This document shows, piece after piece, positions 26,297-35,430 of a stretch of 51,130 bases of DNA. The notes below the pieces were generated by a model. That model did not search any database and was not told the origin of the DNA. It saw only the letters and a list, made by a program, of their open reading frames with translations. Origin of the DNA: Planktothrix sp. PCC 11201 (GTDB lineage Bacteria > Cyanobacteriota > Cyanobacteriia > Cyanobacteriales > Microcoleaceae). Made by a program: the position numbers and the translations under genes. The first letter of the stretch is position 1, and each line of letters opens with the position of its first letter. The stretch is taken from NCBI RefSeq assembly GCF_900009135.1, contig NZ_LT797711.1, positions 272,374 to 323,503 on the forward strand. The letters run 5' to 3'.

Positions 26297-27733
26297 ATGT
26301 TTGATGCTCTTGCCGAACGCTTTGAATCCACTTGGAAGAAACTCCGAGGTCAGGATAAAATTAGTGAGTCTAATATTCAAGATGCCCTAAAGGAAGTCCG
26401 TCGCGCCCTACTCGAAGCCGATGTTAACCTGCAAGTCGTCAAGGAATTTGTCGCCGAAGTTGGCGAAAAAGCCCAGGGAGCGCAGGTTGTGTCCGGCGTA
26501 CGACCCGGAGAACAGTTTGTTAAAATCGTCCATGACGAATTGGTCAACGTTATGGGGGAAAGTAACGTTCCCCTCGCCCAAGCGGACACCGCCCCAACCA
26601 TTATATTAATGGCTGGGTTACAAGGGACAGGAAAAACCACCGCCACGGCAAAATTAGCCCTGCATTTGAGAAAGGAAAATCGCACCGCCTTATTAGTCGC
26701 TACGGACATTTATCGCCCCGCCGCGATTAATCAATTAATCACATTAGGCAAACAAATTAACGTTCCCGTCTTTGAAATGGGAACCGATACCGACCCCGTA
26801 GAAATTGCCCGCCAAGGGGTCGAATATGCCCGAAATCAAGATATTGATACCGTCATTATTGACACCGCCGGACGTCTGCAAATAGACGAAAATATGATGG
26901 CGGAATTAGCCCAAATTAAAGAAACAATTGAACCCCATGAAACCCTGTTAGTCGTGGATGCGATGACGGGTCAAGAAGCTGCTAATTTAACCCGCACATT
27001 TAACGACCAAATTGGGATTACTGGGGCAATTTTAACTAAGATGGATGGGGATAGTCGCGGCGGGGCGGCGTTATCCATTCGTCGGGTATCGGGGGCTCCG
27101 ATTAAATTTGTCGGGGTGGGGGAAAAAGTCGAAGCATTACAACCTTTTTACCCTGACCGGGTTGCCTCTCGAATTTTAGGCATGGGGGATATTTTAACCT
27201 TAGTTGAAAAAGCCCAAGAGGAATTCGACTTGGCGGACGCCGAGAGAATGCAGGAAAAAATTGTGACGGCAAAATTTGATTTTACCGACTTCCTGCGTCA
27301 AACTCGGATGATGAAAAATATGGGGTCTTTGGGAGGATTAATTAAGTTAATTCCGGGGATGAATAAGATTTCCCAAGACCAATTAGACCAGGGAGAAGCG
27401 CAACTCAAACGCTCGGAAGCGATGATTAATTCCATGACCGTTGATGAGCGCAAAAACCCCGATTTATTAGCCAGTTCTCCTTCCCGTCGCAAACGCATTG
27501 CGAAAGGTTCAGGAATGCTAGAAAAAGATGTGATGAAGTTAGTTAGTGACTTCCAGAAAATGCGGGTGATGATGCAACAAATGAGTCAAGGAATGATGCC
27601 CGGTATGGGAGGAATGCCCGGTATGGGAATGCCCGGGATGCCCGGAATGCCGGGTATGGGAGGCGGTTATCCCGGGGGGGCTAAAGCTAAGAAAAAGAAA
27701 GAGAAAAAGAAAAAAGGGTTTGGACAACTTTAA
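26297..27733 (+). CDS. ffh: Signal recognition particle protein Ffh (SRP54)
   Basis: A 478-residue SRP GTPase. The N domain starts MFDALAERFESTWKKLRG; the G domain has the P-loop GLQGTGKTTATAKLA, DTAGRLQ and TKMDGDSRGG; the M domain carries the methionine-rich signal-peptide groove and ends in MPGMGGMPGMGMPGMPG and a Lys-rich tail (KAKKKKEKKKKGF). It binds signal peptides of nascent chains and delivers them to FtsY at the membrane. ATG 26297 is chosen because MFDALAERF is the conserved start; the frame stays open 24 codons further upstream but that part is not Ffh-like. It appears monocistronic. Confidence 0.96.
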   Translation: MFDALAERFESTWKKLRGQDKISESNIQDALKEVRRALLEADVNLQVVKEFVAEVGEKAQGAQVVSGVRPGEQFVKIVHDELVNVMGESNVPLAQADTAPTIILMAGLQGTGKTTATAKLALHLRKENRTALLVATDIYRPAAINQLITLGKQINVPVFEMGTDTDPVEIARQGVEYARNQDIDTVIIDTAGRLQIDENMMAELAQIKETIEPHETLLVVDAMTGQEAANLTRTFNDQIGITGAILTKMDGDSRGGAALSIRRVSGAPIKFVGVGEKVEALQPFYPDRVASRILGMGDILTLVEKAQEEFDLADAERMQEKIVTAKFDFTDFLRQTRMMKNMGSLGGLIKLIPGMNKISQDQLDQGEAQLKRSEAMINSMTVDERKNPDLLASSPSRRKRIAKGSGMLEKDVMKLVSDFQKMRVMMQQMSQGMMPGMGGMPGMGMPGMPGMPGMGGGYPGGAKAKKKKEKKKKGFGQL

Positions 27734-27739
27734 AACGGG

Positions 27740-28078
27740 TTAAGTTTGAATTGTTTGATTAGCTTCCCGAATCAATGTTTCATCCATCCAAGCATTAATA
27801 CTTTTTCCTGCTTTTTTGGCAGCTAAGAAGATTTTGCGATGGTTTTCTGGGGTAGTCCGAAAGGGCAGTTTTCCTGAAAAGGGTTTATCAGGTTCCTGCC
27901 CTAATTCTTGACAAAATTCTAAATAATCATCAATAGAATTCTTAAATTCTTGCCTGATTTCTTCAACTGTTTTTCCTTTAAAAGTAATCACATCGTTAAT
28001 GTCTAACACTTGACCAAACAAAATTCCAGCATCTACATCAACTTCAATTTGAGCCGTATAACCTTTGTAATTGAGCAT
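27740..28078 (-). CDS. HicB-family antitoxin-like protein, no adjacent HicA
   Basis: A 112-residue protein. The N-terminal HicB fold (MLNYKGYTAQIEVDVDAGILFGQVLDIND, TVEEIRQEFKNSIDDYLEFC) is followed by an Arc-type ribbon-helix-helix segment (LPFRTTPENHRKIFLAAKKAGKSINAWMDETL). HicB proteins neutralise the HicA mRNA interferase and repress their own promoter. No HicA-like frame (about 60-80 residues with the dsRBD-like fold) is visible on either side: ffh ends seven bases away and the 183 bp upstream are non-coding. It may be an orphan antitoxin or a stand-alone regulator. Confidence 0.85.
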   Translation of the reverse strand: MLNYKGYTAQIEVDVDAGILFGQVLDINDVITFKGKTVEEIRQEFKNSIDDYLEFCQELGQEPDKPFSGKLPFRTTPENHRKIFLAAKKAGKSINAWMDETLIREANQTIQT

Positions 28079-28261
28079 AATAATCTGATTTTTTTGTTGA
28101 AGATTTATTATGGTTTATTAAGATTCATTGAGGTTTTATAAATTAAGTTTAGCACAATCAGAATGCAAATGATATCATGATGTAGTGTCATAATCTAATA
28201 ATCAAGCTATCTACTTTCAAATAAGTAAAAAAATCTCCTAAATCCTTATATATCAAAAAAA

Positions 28262-28747
28262 ATGAGTTGGTTAAATGAATTAGACGAAATAGAATTAGAG
28301 ATTTATCGAAAATATAAATATGCTTTATTACATATAGGAGTCCAATTAAATTGGGATGAAGTACAAGAGTCGATTTTCTTAAATATAAGCAATATGGAAA
28401 GTGCTTTTCAAAGAACAATAGAAGTCTATAAAGCAGGACAATTAAAACACCCAACAGGGTTTTTGATGAAAGCATTAGCTGAAGGTTATAAATCCTATCA
28501 CTGGAATGATGAATGGTTGAATGATCCTAATTTTAAAAATCCCTGTTTAAAATATTGGGAAGAAGCAGCAATAGTTTGGGGTTATGATTTAAGAAATGCT
28601 TTGATCATTGATGTTAAAGAAGATCGAAACGGGAATCAGTCAGTTGTCTTTGCGAATGGTGGATCAATGCCTTTAAATAGAGCAATATCTTTAGGTTGGC
28701 AACAAGTTTTAGAGTATGCCCAATCAGGTAGTATTAGAGGAATCTAA
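28262..28747 (+). CDS. Hypothetical protein, unrecognised
   Basis: A 161-residue soluble protein, MSWLNELDEIELEIYRKYKYALLHIG at the start, with a Trp- and Tyr-rich middle (YKSYHWNDEWLNDPNFKNPCLKYWEEA). I do not recognise the family. The segment LKHPTGFLMKALAEGYKSYHW recalls the (N/H)PxGFLxxAL motif near the C-terminus of some plasmid and phage replication initiators, but that is weak. The upstream 180 bp are very AT-rich and there is no clear Shine-Dalgarno. It lies between an orphan HicB gene and the CIS ATPase, in a region with an accessory-gene flavour. The frame is intact and has cyanobacterial-looking codon use. Confidence 0.6.
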   Translation: MSWLNELDEIELEIYRKYKYALLHIGVQLNWDEVQESIFLNISNMESAFQRTIEVYKAGQLKHPTGFLMKALAEGYKSYHWNDEWLNDPNFKNPCLKYWEEAAIVWGYDLRNALIIDVKEDRNGNQSVVFANGGSMPLNRAISLGWQQVLEYAQSGSIRGI

Positions 28748-28843
28748 TAATTTACCCTGCCCAAAAGTTAATATCACTCCTAAACTAACATGGAATTCAG
28801 TTATTATTTAGAGTTAAAAATATTGATTGTTATTGTCTACAAT

Positions 28844-30805
28844 TCAAGGACTAACCCATCCTTTTACCTCCGTATCCGTTAAAGGTTTTTCCATCTTCAT
28901 ACTTTCACTACGAGCCGCATTTAATAAATGTTTCATCGTCACAACTTCATTAGAATCCGCCGCCAAAAAAGCAGCATTCATCGCAATATTACGAATATTT
29001 CCCCCGGATACACTCAGTTTAGCTAATTTGTTCACATCCACCCCTTCCAAGGGCATTTCCTGGGGAAAAATCCGCCGCCAAATTTCAGCCCGTTGGGTCA
29101 CATCAGGAAACGGAAACTGCACTACAAACCGAATTCTTCGCAAAAATGCACTATCTAATGCCCCCTTTAAATTCGTAGTTAAAATTGCTAACCCTCCATA
29201 GGCTTCCATCCGTTGCAATAAATAACTAACTTCAATATTGGCATGGCGGTCATGGGAATCTTTCACATCAGAACGTTTGCCAAATAAAGCATCCGCTTCA
29301 TCAAAAAGTAAAATCGCTCCACCCGTTTCCGCCGCATCAAAAACCCGTCGCAAATTCTTCTCCGTTTCCCCAATATATTTACTCACCACCGAACTCAGAT
29401 CAATCCGATATAAGTCCAAATTTAACTCCTGAGCCATCACTTCCGCCGCCGTGGTTTTTCCCGTCCCACTAGGGCCAGCAAATAACGCACTAATTCCTAA
29501 ACCCCGTCCGCCTTTTTTAGCAAACCCCCAACCTTCATAAACTTTAACGCGCTGACGAACATGGGCAATCACCGCTTTCAGAGTTTGTGACTGCATTTCA
29601 GGTAATACCAAATCCTCCCAACTCGCACTTGGTTCAATTCGTTGGGCCAAATCTTCCATACGAGGACGAGCTTGGGCGCGACAAGCCTCCCATAAAGTAT
29701 CATTCAGGTGATCATAATTCTCACTTAGCCCCATTTGTCCGAGGGTACTAGCACAAGCCGCAGCAATGGCGGGGGCATTCAGGTTAAATTGTCCGACTAG
29801 GTGTTCTATAATCTCCGGCAACTCCTCCCGTTCCATCACCAATGCCTCCTCCCATAATAGGTATTGTTCTGAGTTGGTAGGCTTGCTAACTTCAAAATTC
29901 ACTAACGGGCGCTGTCTCTGACTAATCCGATCTCGTGCGGTGATAATCAGAGGACTATTAATTTGTTCAATGATATGGGCGACGGCATTTCCGTCCCGAT
30001 CTGAACCGTCTACTTCGTCGCAGTCCAGGACTAAAGCACTATTACACAAAACCGCTTCTCGATCCCACAACCGCAGCAGTTGAGACAGTTCGTTTCTGTT
30101 GCTGGGTAAGTGATCGGCCCTGAGTAAATGGGCATCTAGTCCCAATATTTGGCAGGCGGATAGGGCGATCGCCCGCTTGCTACTGGTATCTTCTCCACAG
30201 AGTTGCACGGCGGGCACAGTGTCGTTTCCGGCACTCTGAGACAGGGTTTCTGCCAACTGTTTAGCTAACTGTTGATGAGAAGGAACTAATTGATTTTCTC
30301 CTTTTAGTGGCTCAATTATTCCCATCAGTCGCTCATCTAAGTGTTGGACTCCCACCAAGTAATGCAGGATGCGCTCGTCAATACGGAGGGGACTCTGGGT
30401 AAGTGCCGATCCACTACCGATCTCAATCAATCGCCAGTGTCGTAGGGGAGCCGTAGGGGTGAGGGCGTTCCAATGGGGATTATCCAGGCTACTGAGGGCT
30501 AAACTGAAGGTGGGATAAAGTTTTTGCGAGTCCCCTTGAGCTAGGGCGCACAAGCTGGCAAAACTGGCGTCTAATTCCATACCTGCACAGATGATCAGTA
30601 AGTCTCGTTCAAAGGTGGACAGGCCAAAGATGCGACAGATCTGTTGTAGAGATGAATGCTCCGATAGTTCCAATGTAGCCGTCGGCTTTGGAGTGTGACT
30701 ATCTTGACTGGCTTTCCATTCCAGTACCAGTCGCACTTGAGCCAGTGCCACCATTAGGGATTCTTGGTTCGCTTTTTGCCAGTTTTGCACAGAAACAGCG
30801 TTCAT
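28844..30805 (-). CDS. AAA+ ATPase of a contractile injection system
   Basis: A 653-residue protein with two AAA-like regions. The second is intact: Walker A GPSGTGKT (444-451), Walker B ILLFDEADALFGKRSDV (about 498-514), sensor and arginine-finger region LTTNLKGALDSAFLRRIRF. The first (about 195-300) keeps only traces: GEDTSSKR at the P-loop position and LVLDCDEVDG at Walker B. This is the CDC48-like ATPase found in Afp/PVC and cyanobacterial CIS clusters (Cis15/Pvc15 type), needed for particle assembly or stability. It is the last gene of the minus-strand operon RR-pvc16-AAA, 91 bp after the Pvc16 gene. Confidence 0.9.
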   Translation of the reverse strand: MNAVSVQNWQKANQESLMVALAQVRLVLEWKASQDSHTPKPTATLELSEHSSLQQICRIFGLSTFERDLLIICAGMELDASFASLCALAQGDSQKLYPTFSLALSSLDNPHWNALTPTAPLRHWRLIEIGSGSALTQSPLRIDERILHYLVGVQHLDERLMGIIEPLKGENQLVPSHQQLAKQLAETLSQSAGNDTVPAVQLCGEDTSSKRAIALSACQILGLDAHLLRADHLPSNRNELSQLLRLWDREAVLCNSALVLDCDEVDGSDRDGNAVAHIIEQINSPLIITARDRISQRQRPLVNFEVSKPTNSEQYLLWEEALVMEREELPEIIEHLVGQFNLNAPAIAAACASTLGQMGLSENYDHLNDTLWEACRAQARPRMEDLAQRIEPSASWEDLVLPEMQSQTLKAVIAHVRQRVKVYEGWGFAKKGGRGLGISALFAGPSGTGKTTAAEVMAQELNLDLYRIDLSSVVSKYIGETEKNLRRVFDAAETGGAILLFDEADALFGKRSDVKDSHDRHANIEVSYLLQRMEAYGGLAILTTNLKGALDSAFLRRIRFVVQFPFPDVTQRAEIWRRIFPQEMPLEGVDVNKLAKLSVSGGNIRNIAMNAAFLAADSNEVVTMKHLLNAARSESMKMEKPLTDTEVKGWVSP

Positions 30806-30896
30806 TTTGGGTGAGAAAATTCAATTGTAGTGAGTTTTTTAGGACTCTTTGCCATATTTGTATATAAGCCTTGAAGAAGCCCTGAAGGGCTTACTA

Positions 30897-32168
30897 CTAG
30901 GGGATGGTGATCGTTGGACTAATATACTGATCAAAGGTGGGACTATGGCGATCGCCATCAATTTGACAGAGACTTTCTGCACCATCGACTTGAATCCTCA
31001 CTAAATAGTTGCTATTTTTAATAGCTTTAAGTGAGAAGATAAGCCGAACAGTATTATTATTCCGAGGCTGGGCGTTAAAAATGTAAGCGGCAGGCTGTAG
31101 GGCGGTCTGTTCATTTAAAATCAGAATCACTCGCTGATCTTGACCGATCCTCACGTCTGTCACCACTTCTACCTCAGCATTACGAGGCTCGTCGTCCGTT
31201 CCTGACCCATCCAGCAAATTCACCTCCTTGATACCGGGTCGCAACACAAACGGAGCCACATTGGACTCAACCCGCTCCTGGATGGGGCTATTCGTGCTTC
31301 CCCTTTCTAACCTTTGACCGTGAATTACCTGTAACCCCTGAACCCCGGGTCGCAGTGCCTCTGGTGGCACTAAAGTCAGAGCTAAGGTAATCGACTGATC
31401 TTGCACCGTACCTGGTGCCACTTCCACACCCCCAATTCTAATCGAGGTATTGGCATTGGCAAGCATTTTACCTCGAATTAATAAGGTACTATGGGTGAAA
31501 ATAGGCTGATATCGACCTTCGGTGGACATGACAAAATCAATCGTCGGTTGTTTGCTAAATGCCCAGGCGTTCAGGCTGCGATCGCGGATCGGCAGTGCTA
31601 CCATGGCAGGTTCCTCACCATCTAACACCACAACTGTAATTTTATAGATCACAGATAAAACATAAGGGGTTTGAAAAAAGACTGACCAAACTTTCGATAA
31701 TTCATCCGTTGAAACCGGAACAAATTCCGCTCGGATCATCTCAATTTGTTCCGATAAATCAGAATTTGCTAAAAAAGGATAACTGGGATCATTGACTGTT
31801 TCTCGAATCATTTGAGAGGATAAAACCGCTCTGTCTTCTAGTGTTCGTATTGCACTTCCTAATAAGCGCTGGGGTTCCAATTCTATCTCATTTCCATAAC
31901 AACTTAACAAATAATATAAATCTACAGGTAATTGATTCCGCTTTGTTAATTCTCCCTTCCTTTGACGGGGTGGCATATCTGCATTTCCCAGGGATGTATT
32001 GCGCTTCAAATGGTAGAGGTAAATGCTAATTCCTGTTTCTGGAGTTCCCCCAGTATTTTCTGGACGGTTTGTTGTCACTCTTGCCCCCTCCACATCCATC
32101 TGCACAGATTGTTGTAACATCCTCTGCAATGTTGCCGTCACAGTGGCAATACCTAAATAATTACTCAT
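30897..32168 (-). CDS. DUF4255 (Pvc16-like) CIS tail-terminator protein
   Basis: A 423-residue protein. The N-terminal DUF4255 domain (about 1-195) includes SIYLYHLKRNTSLGNADMPPR and PVDLYYLLSCYGNEIELEPQRLLG. The C-terminal half (about 215-423) looks like Ig/IPT-type beta sandwiches (STLLIRGKMLANANTSIRIGG; NSNYLVRIQVDGAES). Pvc16-type proteins cap the tube-sheath at the distal end of extracellular and thylakoid-anchored CIS. The gene starts 14 bp after the stop of the response regulator gene and is followed by the AAA+ ATPase, so the three are likely one operon. No signal peptide. Confidence 0.88.
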   Translation of the reverse strand: MSNYLGIATVTATLQRMLQQSVQMDVEGARVTTNRPENTGGTPETGISIYLYHLKRNTSLGNADMPPRQRKGELTKRNQLPVDLYYLLSCYGNEIELEPQRLLGSAIRTLEDRAVLSSQMIRETVNDPSYPFLANSDLSEQIEMIRAEFVPVSTDELSKVWSVFFQTPYVLSVIYKITVVVLDGEEPAMVALPIRDRSLNAWAFSKQPTIDFVMSTEGRYQPIFTHSTLLIRGKMLANANTSIRIGGVEVAPGTVQDQSITLALTLVPPEALRPGVQGLQVIHGQRLERGSTNSPIQERVESNVAPFVLRPGIKEVNLLDGSGTDDEPRNAEVEVVTDVRIGQDQRVILILNEQTALQPAAYIFNAQPRNNNTVRLIFSLKAIKNSNYLVRIQVDGAESLCQIDGDRHSPTFDQYISPTITIP

Positions 32169-32181
32169 ACTTTAATTTGTC

Positions 32182-32982
32182 TTAAACAAGACCCATCTGT
32201 AACGACCGAACAATCGCTCGACTACGACTATCTACCTCTAGTTTTTCAAATATTGTTGTTAAGTGAGCTTTGACTGTGGCTACGGTAATATAAAGGGAAC
32301 GAGCTATTTCTTGATTTCGGTATCCTTCTACCAACAATTTTAGGACTTCCCGTTCTCGATTTGTTAAATTATAGGGATTAGAGCTATTTAATTCTGTCAG
32401 TTGATTAGAGGGTTCCTGGGGTTGAGTGGCTGTTGATTGATCTTGGTTTATCTGAAAAGCTCGAAAGAATCGGGCCGTAACTTCTGGACATAAATAAACT
32501 TGATTATTCAGAGCCGCCGTCATAGCAATAGGCAGTTGCGTCGGTAAATTTTCCTTCAACAGATATCCCCAAGCTCCGGCTTGCATCGTCGCAAAAATAC
32601 TACTTTCCTCTCCTAAAGAAGACAACACCAAAATTTTGCTGCCATTCTGATTCTGTTCTGATTTCTGACTTAAACTTCTGATCATTTCAATGCCCTGATC
32701 AGGTGCCTGAAATAAATCCCAATCTAGGAAAATCAAACCGGGTTTACATTGGGCAGCCATGGTCAGGACAGATTTGATTGAACTTGCTTCACCAACTAGC
32801 TTAATTTGCCATGACGAACTCAAATTATAAACTTTAAGTAATACCTGCAAACTCTTGCAAAAAGGCAATTCACAGGCTACCAGCATAACTGCAATTGTTT
32901 CTGGTAAAATGTTCTTAGGCATAAGCCTAGAAACACTGGCAGGCCCCCGATTAGAAGTGTGATTAAGTTGATGTACCCACAT
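32182..32982 (-). CDS. NarL/FixJ-type response regulator with LuxR helix-turn-helix
   Basis: About 246-266 residues depending on start: ATG 32982 (MWVHQLNHTSN) or ATG 32922 (MPKNILPETIAV); a longer TTG start at 33129 is less likely. The receiver domain has the phosphoacceptor Asp in GLIFLDWDLFQAPDQG and the conserved Lys in WGYLLKENLP, but the usual acidic pair after beta1 is replaced by ACELP (Cys-Glu). The C-terminal LuxR domain, NLTNREREVLKLLVEGYRNQEIA, is intact. It is the first gene of the RR-pvc16-AAA operon and diverges from the sheath gene, so it is a good candidate to control the CIS genes. No sensor kinase is nearby. Confidence 0.85.
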   Translation of the reverse strand: MWVHQLNHTSNRGPASVSRLMPKNILPETIAVMLVACELPFCKSLQVLLKVYNLSSSWQIKLVGEASSIKSVLTMAAQCKPGLIFLDWDLFQAPDQGIEMIRSLSQKSEQNQNGSKILVLSSLGEESSIFATMQAGAWGYLLKENLPTQLPIAMTAALNNQVYLCPEVTARFFRAFQINQDQSTATQPQEPSNQLTELNSSNPYNLTNREREVLKLLVEGYRNQEIARSLYITVATVKAHLTTIFEKLEVDSRSRAIVRSLQMGLV

Positions 32983-33129
32983 ATCAAGTCCAATTAAAAC
33001 TAATATGGTTTGATGCCCCAGAAGGAAGTTTGTGTCATGAACACTATGTTTTAATATAACATCTATCTTCAGATATAAATTTAATTTTTGCGACTCAGTT
33101 CTCAATACATTTGTATAGAAACCTAACAA

Positions 33130-33528
33130 ATTAATAAGAAAAATAAAGTAATGTTAATTAAATATAGCAGTCCTAAATCATTATCAAGAGCATGATATAG
33201 CAAGTCTAAATGAATTGTACAGTCATAATGATCGGGGTTATTAACCCTAAAAAATACTTACATTCCCCCGTAGGGGCGAGGCGCGCCTCGCCCCTACAAT
33301 TATTTGGATTTCCTGACATCCCGTTGAAATAGGCCATAACTAAGCCCTAGCATTAATAACCCATTCAAAAAGCCAAAAAATTTCGACCAAAGTCTATAAC
33401 CCCTGGGGTCTATTTCACCTTAATCTAGGCACATTAACTAATAGTAATCAGGACAAACCCGATCTGGGCTGCATAGCAAATTGTTGAGCAGCACTCGAAG
33501 GCTAAATATTGATATAAGGAAAAGAAAT
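33130..33528. promoter_or_regulatory. Divergent promoter region of the CIS module
   Basis: This roughly 400-bp (longer if the downstream regulator start is right) non-coding region separates the minus-strand regulator operon from the plus-strand sheath gene, so it must hold both promoters. It contains the 28-bp perfect palindrome at 33270-33297 and the sheath Shine-Dalgarno (aagga, 33516-33520). A direct repeat bound by the LuxR-type regulator could lie here, but I could not identify one with confidence. Confidence 0.6.
33270..33297. repeat. 28-bp perfect palindrome in the CIS divergent promoter
   Basis: gtaggggcgaggcg is followed directly by its inverted complement cgcctcgcccctac with no loop. 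The sequence is a common dispersed repeat core in cyanobacteria (gtaggggcg), so it need not be an operator. Its midpoint lies about 245 bp before the sheath ATG. Confidence 0.9.
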
Positions 33529-35301
33529 ATGGCAAGACTTGACTATTTTGCTCCAGGTGTGTATGTAGAAGAAGTTGATAGAGGAAGTCGTCCGATAGCA
33601 GGAGTCCCCACCGCGGTCGCCGGATTTTTGGGCTTTACCGAAGATGTGCGCGGTGGTGCCGAAATGTTCAAACCGATGTTAGTCACCACTTGGAGCCAAT
33701 ACCTCCAGTATTTCGCTCGCCCCAATTCCGACGGCTTCACCGACTTCAACGCCTACCTGCCCTTTTCAGTTTACGGCTGGTTTTTAAACGGTGGCGGCCG
33801 TTGTTGGGTAACCAGTATCGGCACCAGATTACCAGGTTCTGCTGCCCCAGCACCAACGGAATTAGGCACAGAGGTGATGAACCGCGCCAAACGTCCCGCC
33901 CTGCGGTTTTCCCTGAGCGATCCCGCAATTGCCTCAATAGAGAACATTAACGGCGCTTTAGTATCAGCTAACGAAAGAACCATCCGCGTTAGAATTACCG
34001 AAGGCCTACCCAAAGCTCCAGCACCCGCCTTACCCCCAACCTCCTCAGCAGAGGCAGGTACAGAGGCAGGTACAGAGGCAAGGGCAATAACTGCTATGCC
34101 CGCGAACACAGGGGAATACTTCACCGTTGTTATCACCCAAGGCGGCGAGGAGCTAGAACGCTACGAACACCTGACCATGAACGCCCAAGCCGACGTCGCC
34201 GTGGCAGATTATGTGTTCAATGCCCTGCAAGAGTCCCGCTATGTTCGGATCACAGACATTTCCCTCACAGGCAGCCCCCTAGCAAAACGCCCCAATAATG
34301 GCTTCTATGAAGTCAGTCCCCCGCCACTGGACGTTCAGCCCGAACTATTCAGTCAATATGTCGAAGGTGGACGGGATGATCGCACAGGGGTACGGGGTCT
34401 ATTTGAAATCGACGACGTGACCATTGTTGCCTGTCCTGACTTAATGCGCGTGTACGAAGCTGGATTGATGAATCTCGATCAGCTTCATGGGATCATGGAT
34501 ATGATGCTCAGTCTCAGTGAAGGTGCGACGGCTGGTGATATCCCCAACCCACCAAACCGAATGGTGATTCTCGATACCCCTCCTGATCGGGTTAAACCCC
34601 AAGATGTGGCCCGTTGGCTCACCGAAGACTTTAACCGTCGTTCTCAATTTGCGGCCCTCTACTATCCTTGGATCAGAGTTCCCAACCCCCGGAATGCCGG
34701 GCGTCCGATTTCCATTCCTCCCTGTGGATATGTTGCAGGTGTCTGGTCACGGGTGGATGAAACCAGAGGCGTCCATAAGGCGCCCGCCAATGAAGTCCCC
34801 CGGGGTCTGGTCGGTTTGAGTTATGACTGCAACTTCCGGGAACAGGAATTATTAAACCCCTTGGGAATTAACTGTGTCCGCAGTTTCCCCAACCGTGGTC
34901 TCAGGATTTGGGGCGCCCGTACCCTGGTGGAAGCGGATAATATTCAATGGCGTTATATTAACGTCCGTCGCTTGATGAGCTACATTGAGAAATCCATTGA
35001 ACAGGGAACCCAATGGGTCGTCTTTGAACCCAACGATGAAGACCTCTGGCAACGGGTTAAACGCACCCTCGGTAATTTCCTTGACTCCCTCTGGCGCGAA
35101 GGCGCTCTAGTTGGCGGTAGTCCGGCTCAAGCCTACTACGTCAAGTGTGACGAAGAAATTAATACCCCACAAACGATGCTCCTAGGCCGTTTGTACGTTG
35201 AAGTCGGTGTAGCCCCCGTGCGTCCTGCTGAATTTGTGATCTTCCGCATGAGTCAGATCACCGGCGATGAAAACGAAGAAGAAGGTAACGAATTCTCTTA
35301 A
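33529..35301 (+). CDS. Contractile injection system tail sheath protein
   Basis: A 590-residue sheath protein. The start MARLDYFAPGVYVEEVDRGSRPIAGVPTAV and the C-terminal sheath core (TLVEADNIQWRYINVRRLMSYIEKSIEQGTQW; LWREGALVGG) are diagnostic for the phage/CIS sheath family (Cis2, Pvc2-4, Afp2-4). It polymerises around the inner tube and contracts to drive it through a target membrane. The central part (about residues 125-300) is an insertion, probably surface-exposed, that includes AEAGTEAGTEARA, encoded by a 12-bp tandem repeat (34051-34080). ATG 33529 has aagga eight bases upstream. The tube genes follow on the same strand. Confidence 0.92.
   Translation: MARLDYFAPGVYVEEVDRGSRPIAGVPTAVAGFLGFTEDVRGGAEMFKPMLVTTWSQYLQYFARPNSDGFTDFNAYLPFSVYGWFLNGGGRCWVTSIGTRLPGSAAPAPTELGTEVMNRAKRPALRFSLSDPAIASIENINGALVSANERTIRVRITEGLPKAPAPALPPTSSAEAGTEAGTEARAITAMPANTGEYFTVVITQGGEELERYEHLTMNAQADVAVADYVFNALQESRYVRITDISLTGSPLAKRPNNGFYEVSPPPLDVQPELFSQYVEGGRDDRTGVRGLFEIDDVTIVACPDLMRVYEAGLMNLDQLHGIMDMMLSLSEGATAGDIPNPPNRMVILDTPPDRVKPQDVARWLTEDFNRRSQFAALYYPWIRVPNPRNAGRPISIPPCGYVAGVWSRVDETRGVHKAPANEVPRGLVGLSYDCNFREQELLNPLGINCVRSFPNRGLRIWGARTLVEADNIQWRYINVRRLMSYIEKSIEQGTQWVVFEPNDEDLWQRVKRTLGNFLDSLWREGALVGGSPAQAYYVKCDEEINTPQTMLLGRLYVEVGVAPVRPAEFVIFRMSQITGDENEEEGNEFS
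34051..34080 (+). repeat. 12-bp tandem repeat inside the sheath gene
   Basis: gaggcaggtaca occurs 2.5 times (34051-34080), encoding EAGTEAGTEA in the variable central insertion of the sheath. The unit is a multiple of three, so copy changes would alter length without a frameshift. Confidence 0.85.
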
Positions 35302-35430
35302 ATCAACAAAGGTTTTGGGTATTAGGGAATTTAAGAGGATGACGCAGATTAAAATCCGTGAAATCCGTGAAATCCTCTTAAATCCGTGATCCCGATTTCC
35401 ACACTAAAAACTTACAAAAGGAATAAAAAC

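Noticed and set aside
28188-28475. A 95-codon hydrophobic minus-strand frame next to HicB, considered as a possible toxin
   Set aside because: It is antisense to the gene at 28262-28747, with AT-driven Leu/Ile richness, and does not resemble HicA.
33270-33297. The 28-bp palindrome as an operator for the CIS regulator
   Set aside because: The gtaggggcg core is a common dispersed cyanobacterial repeat, so its location in the promoter may be chance; kept only as a repeat.
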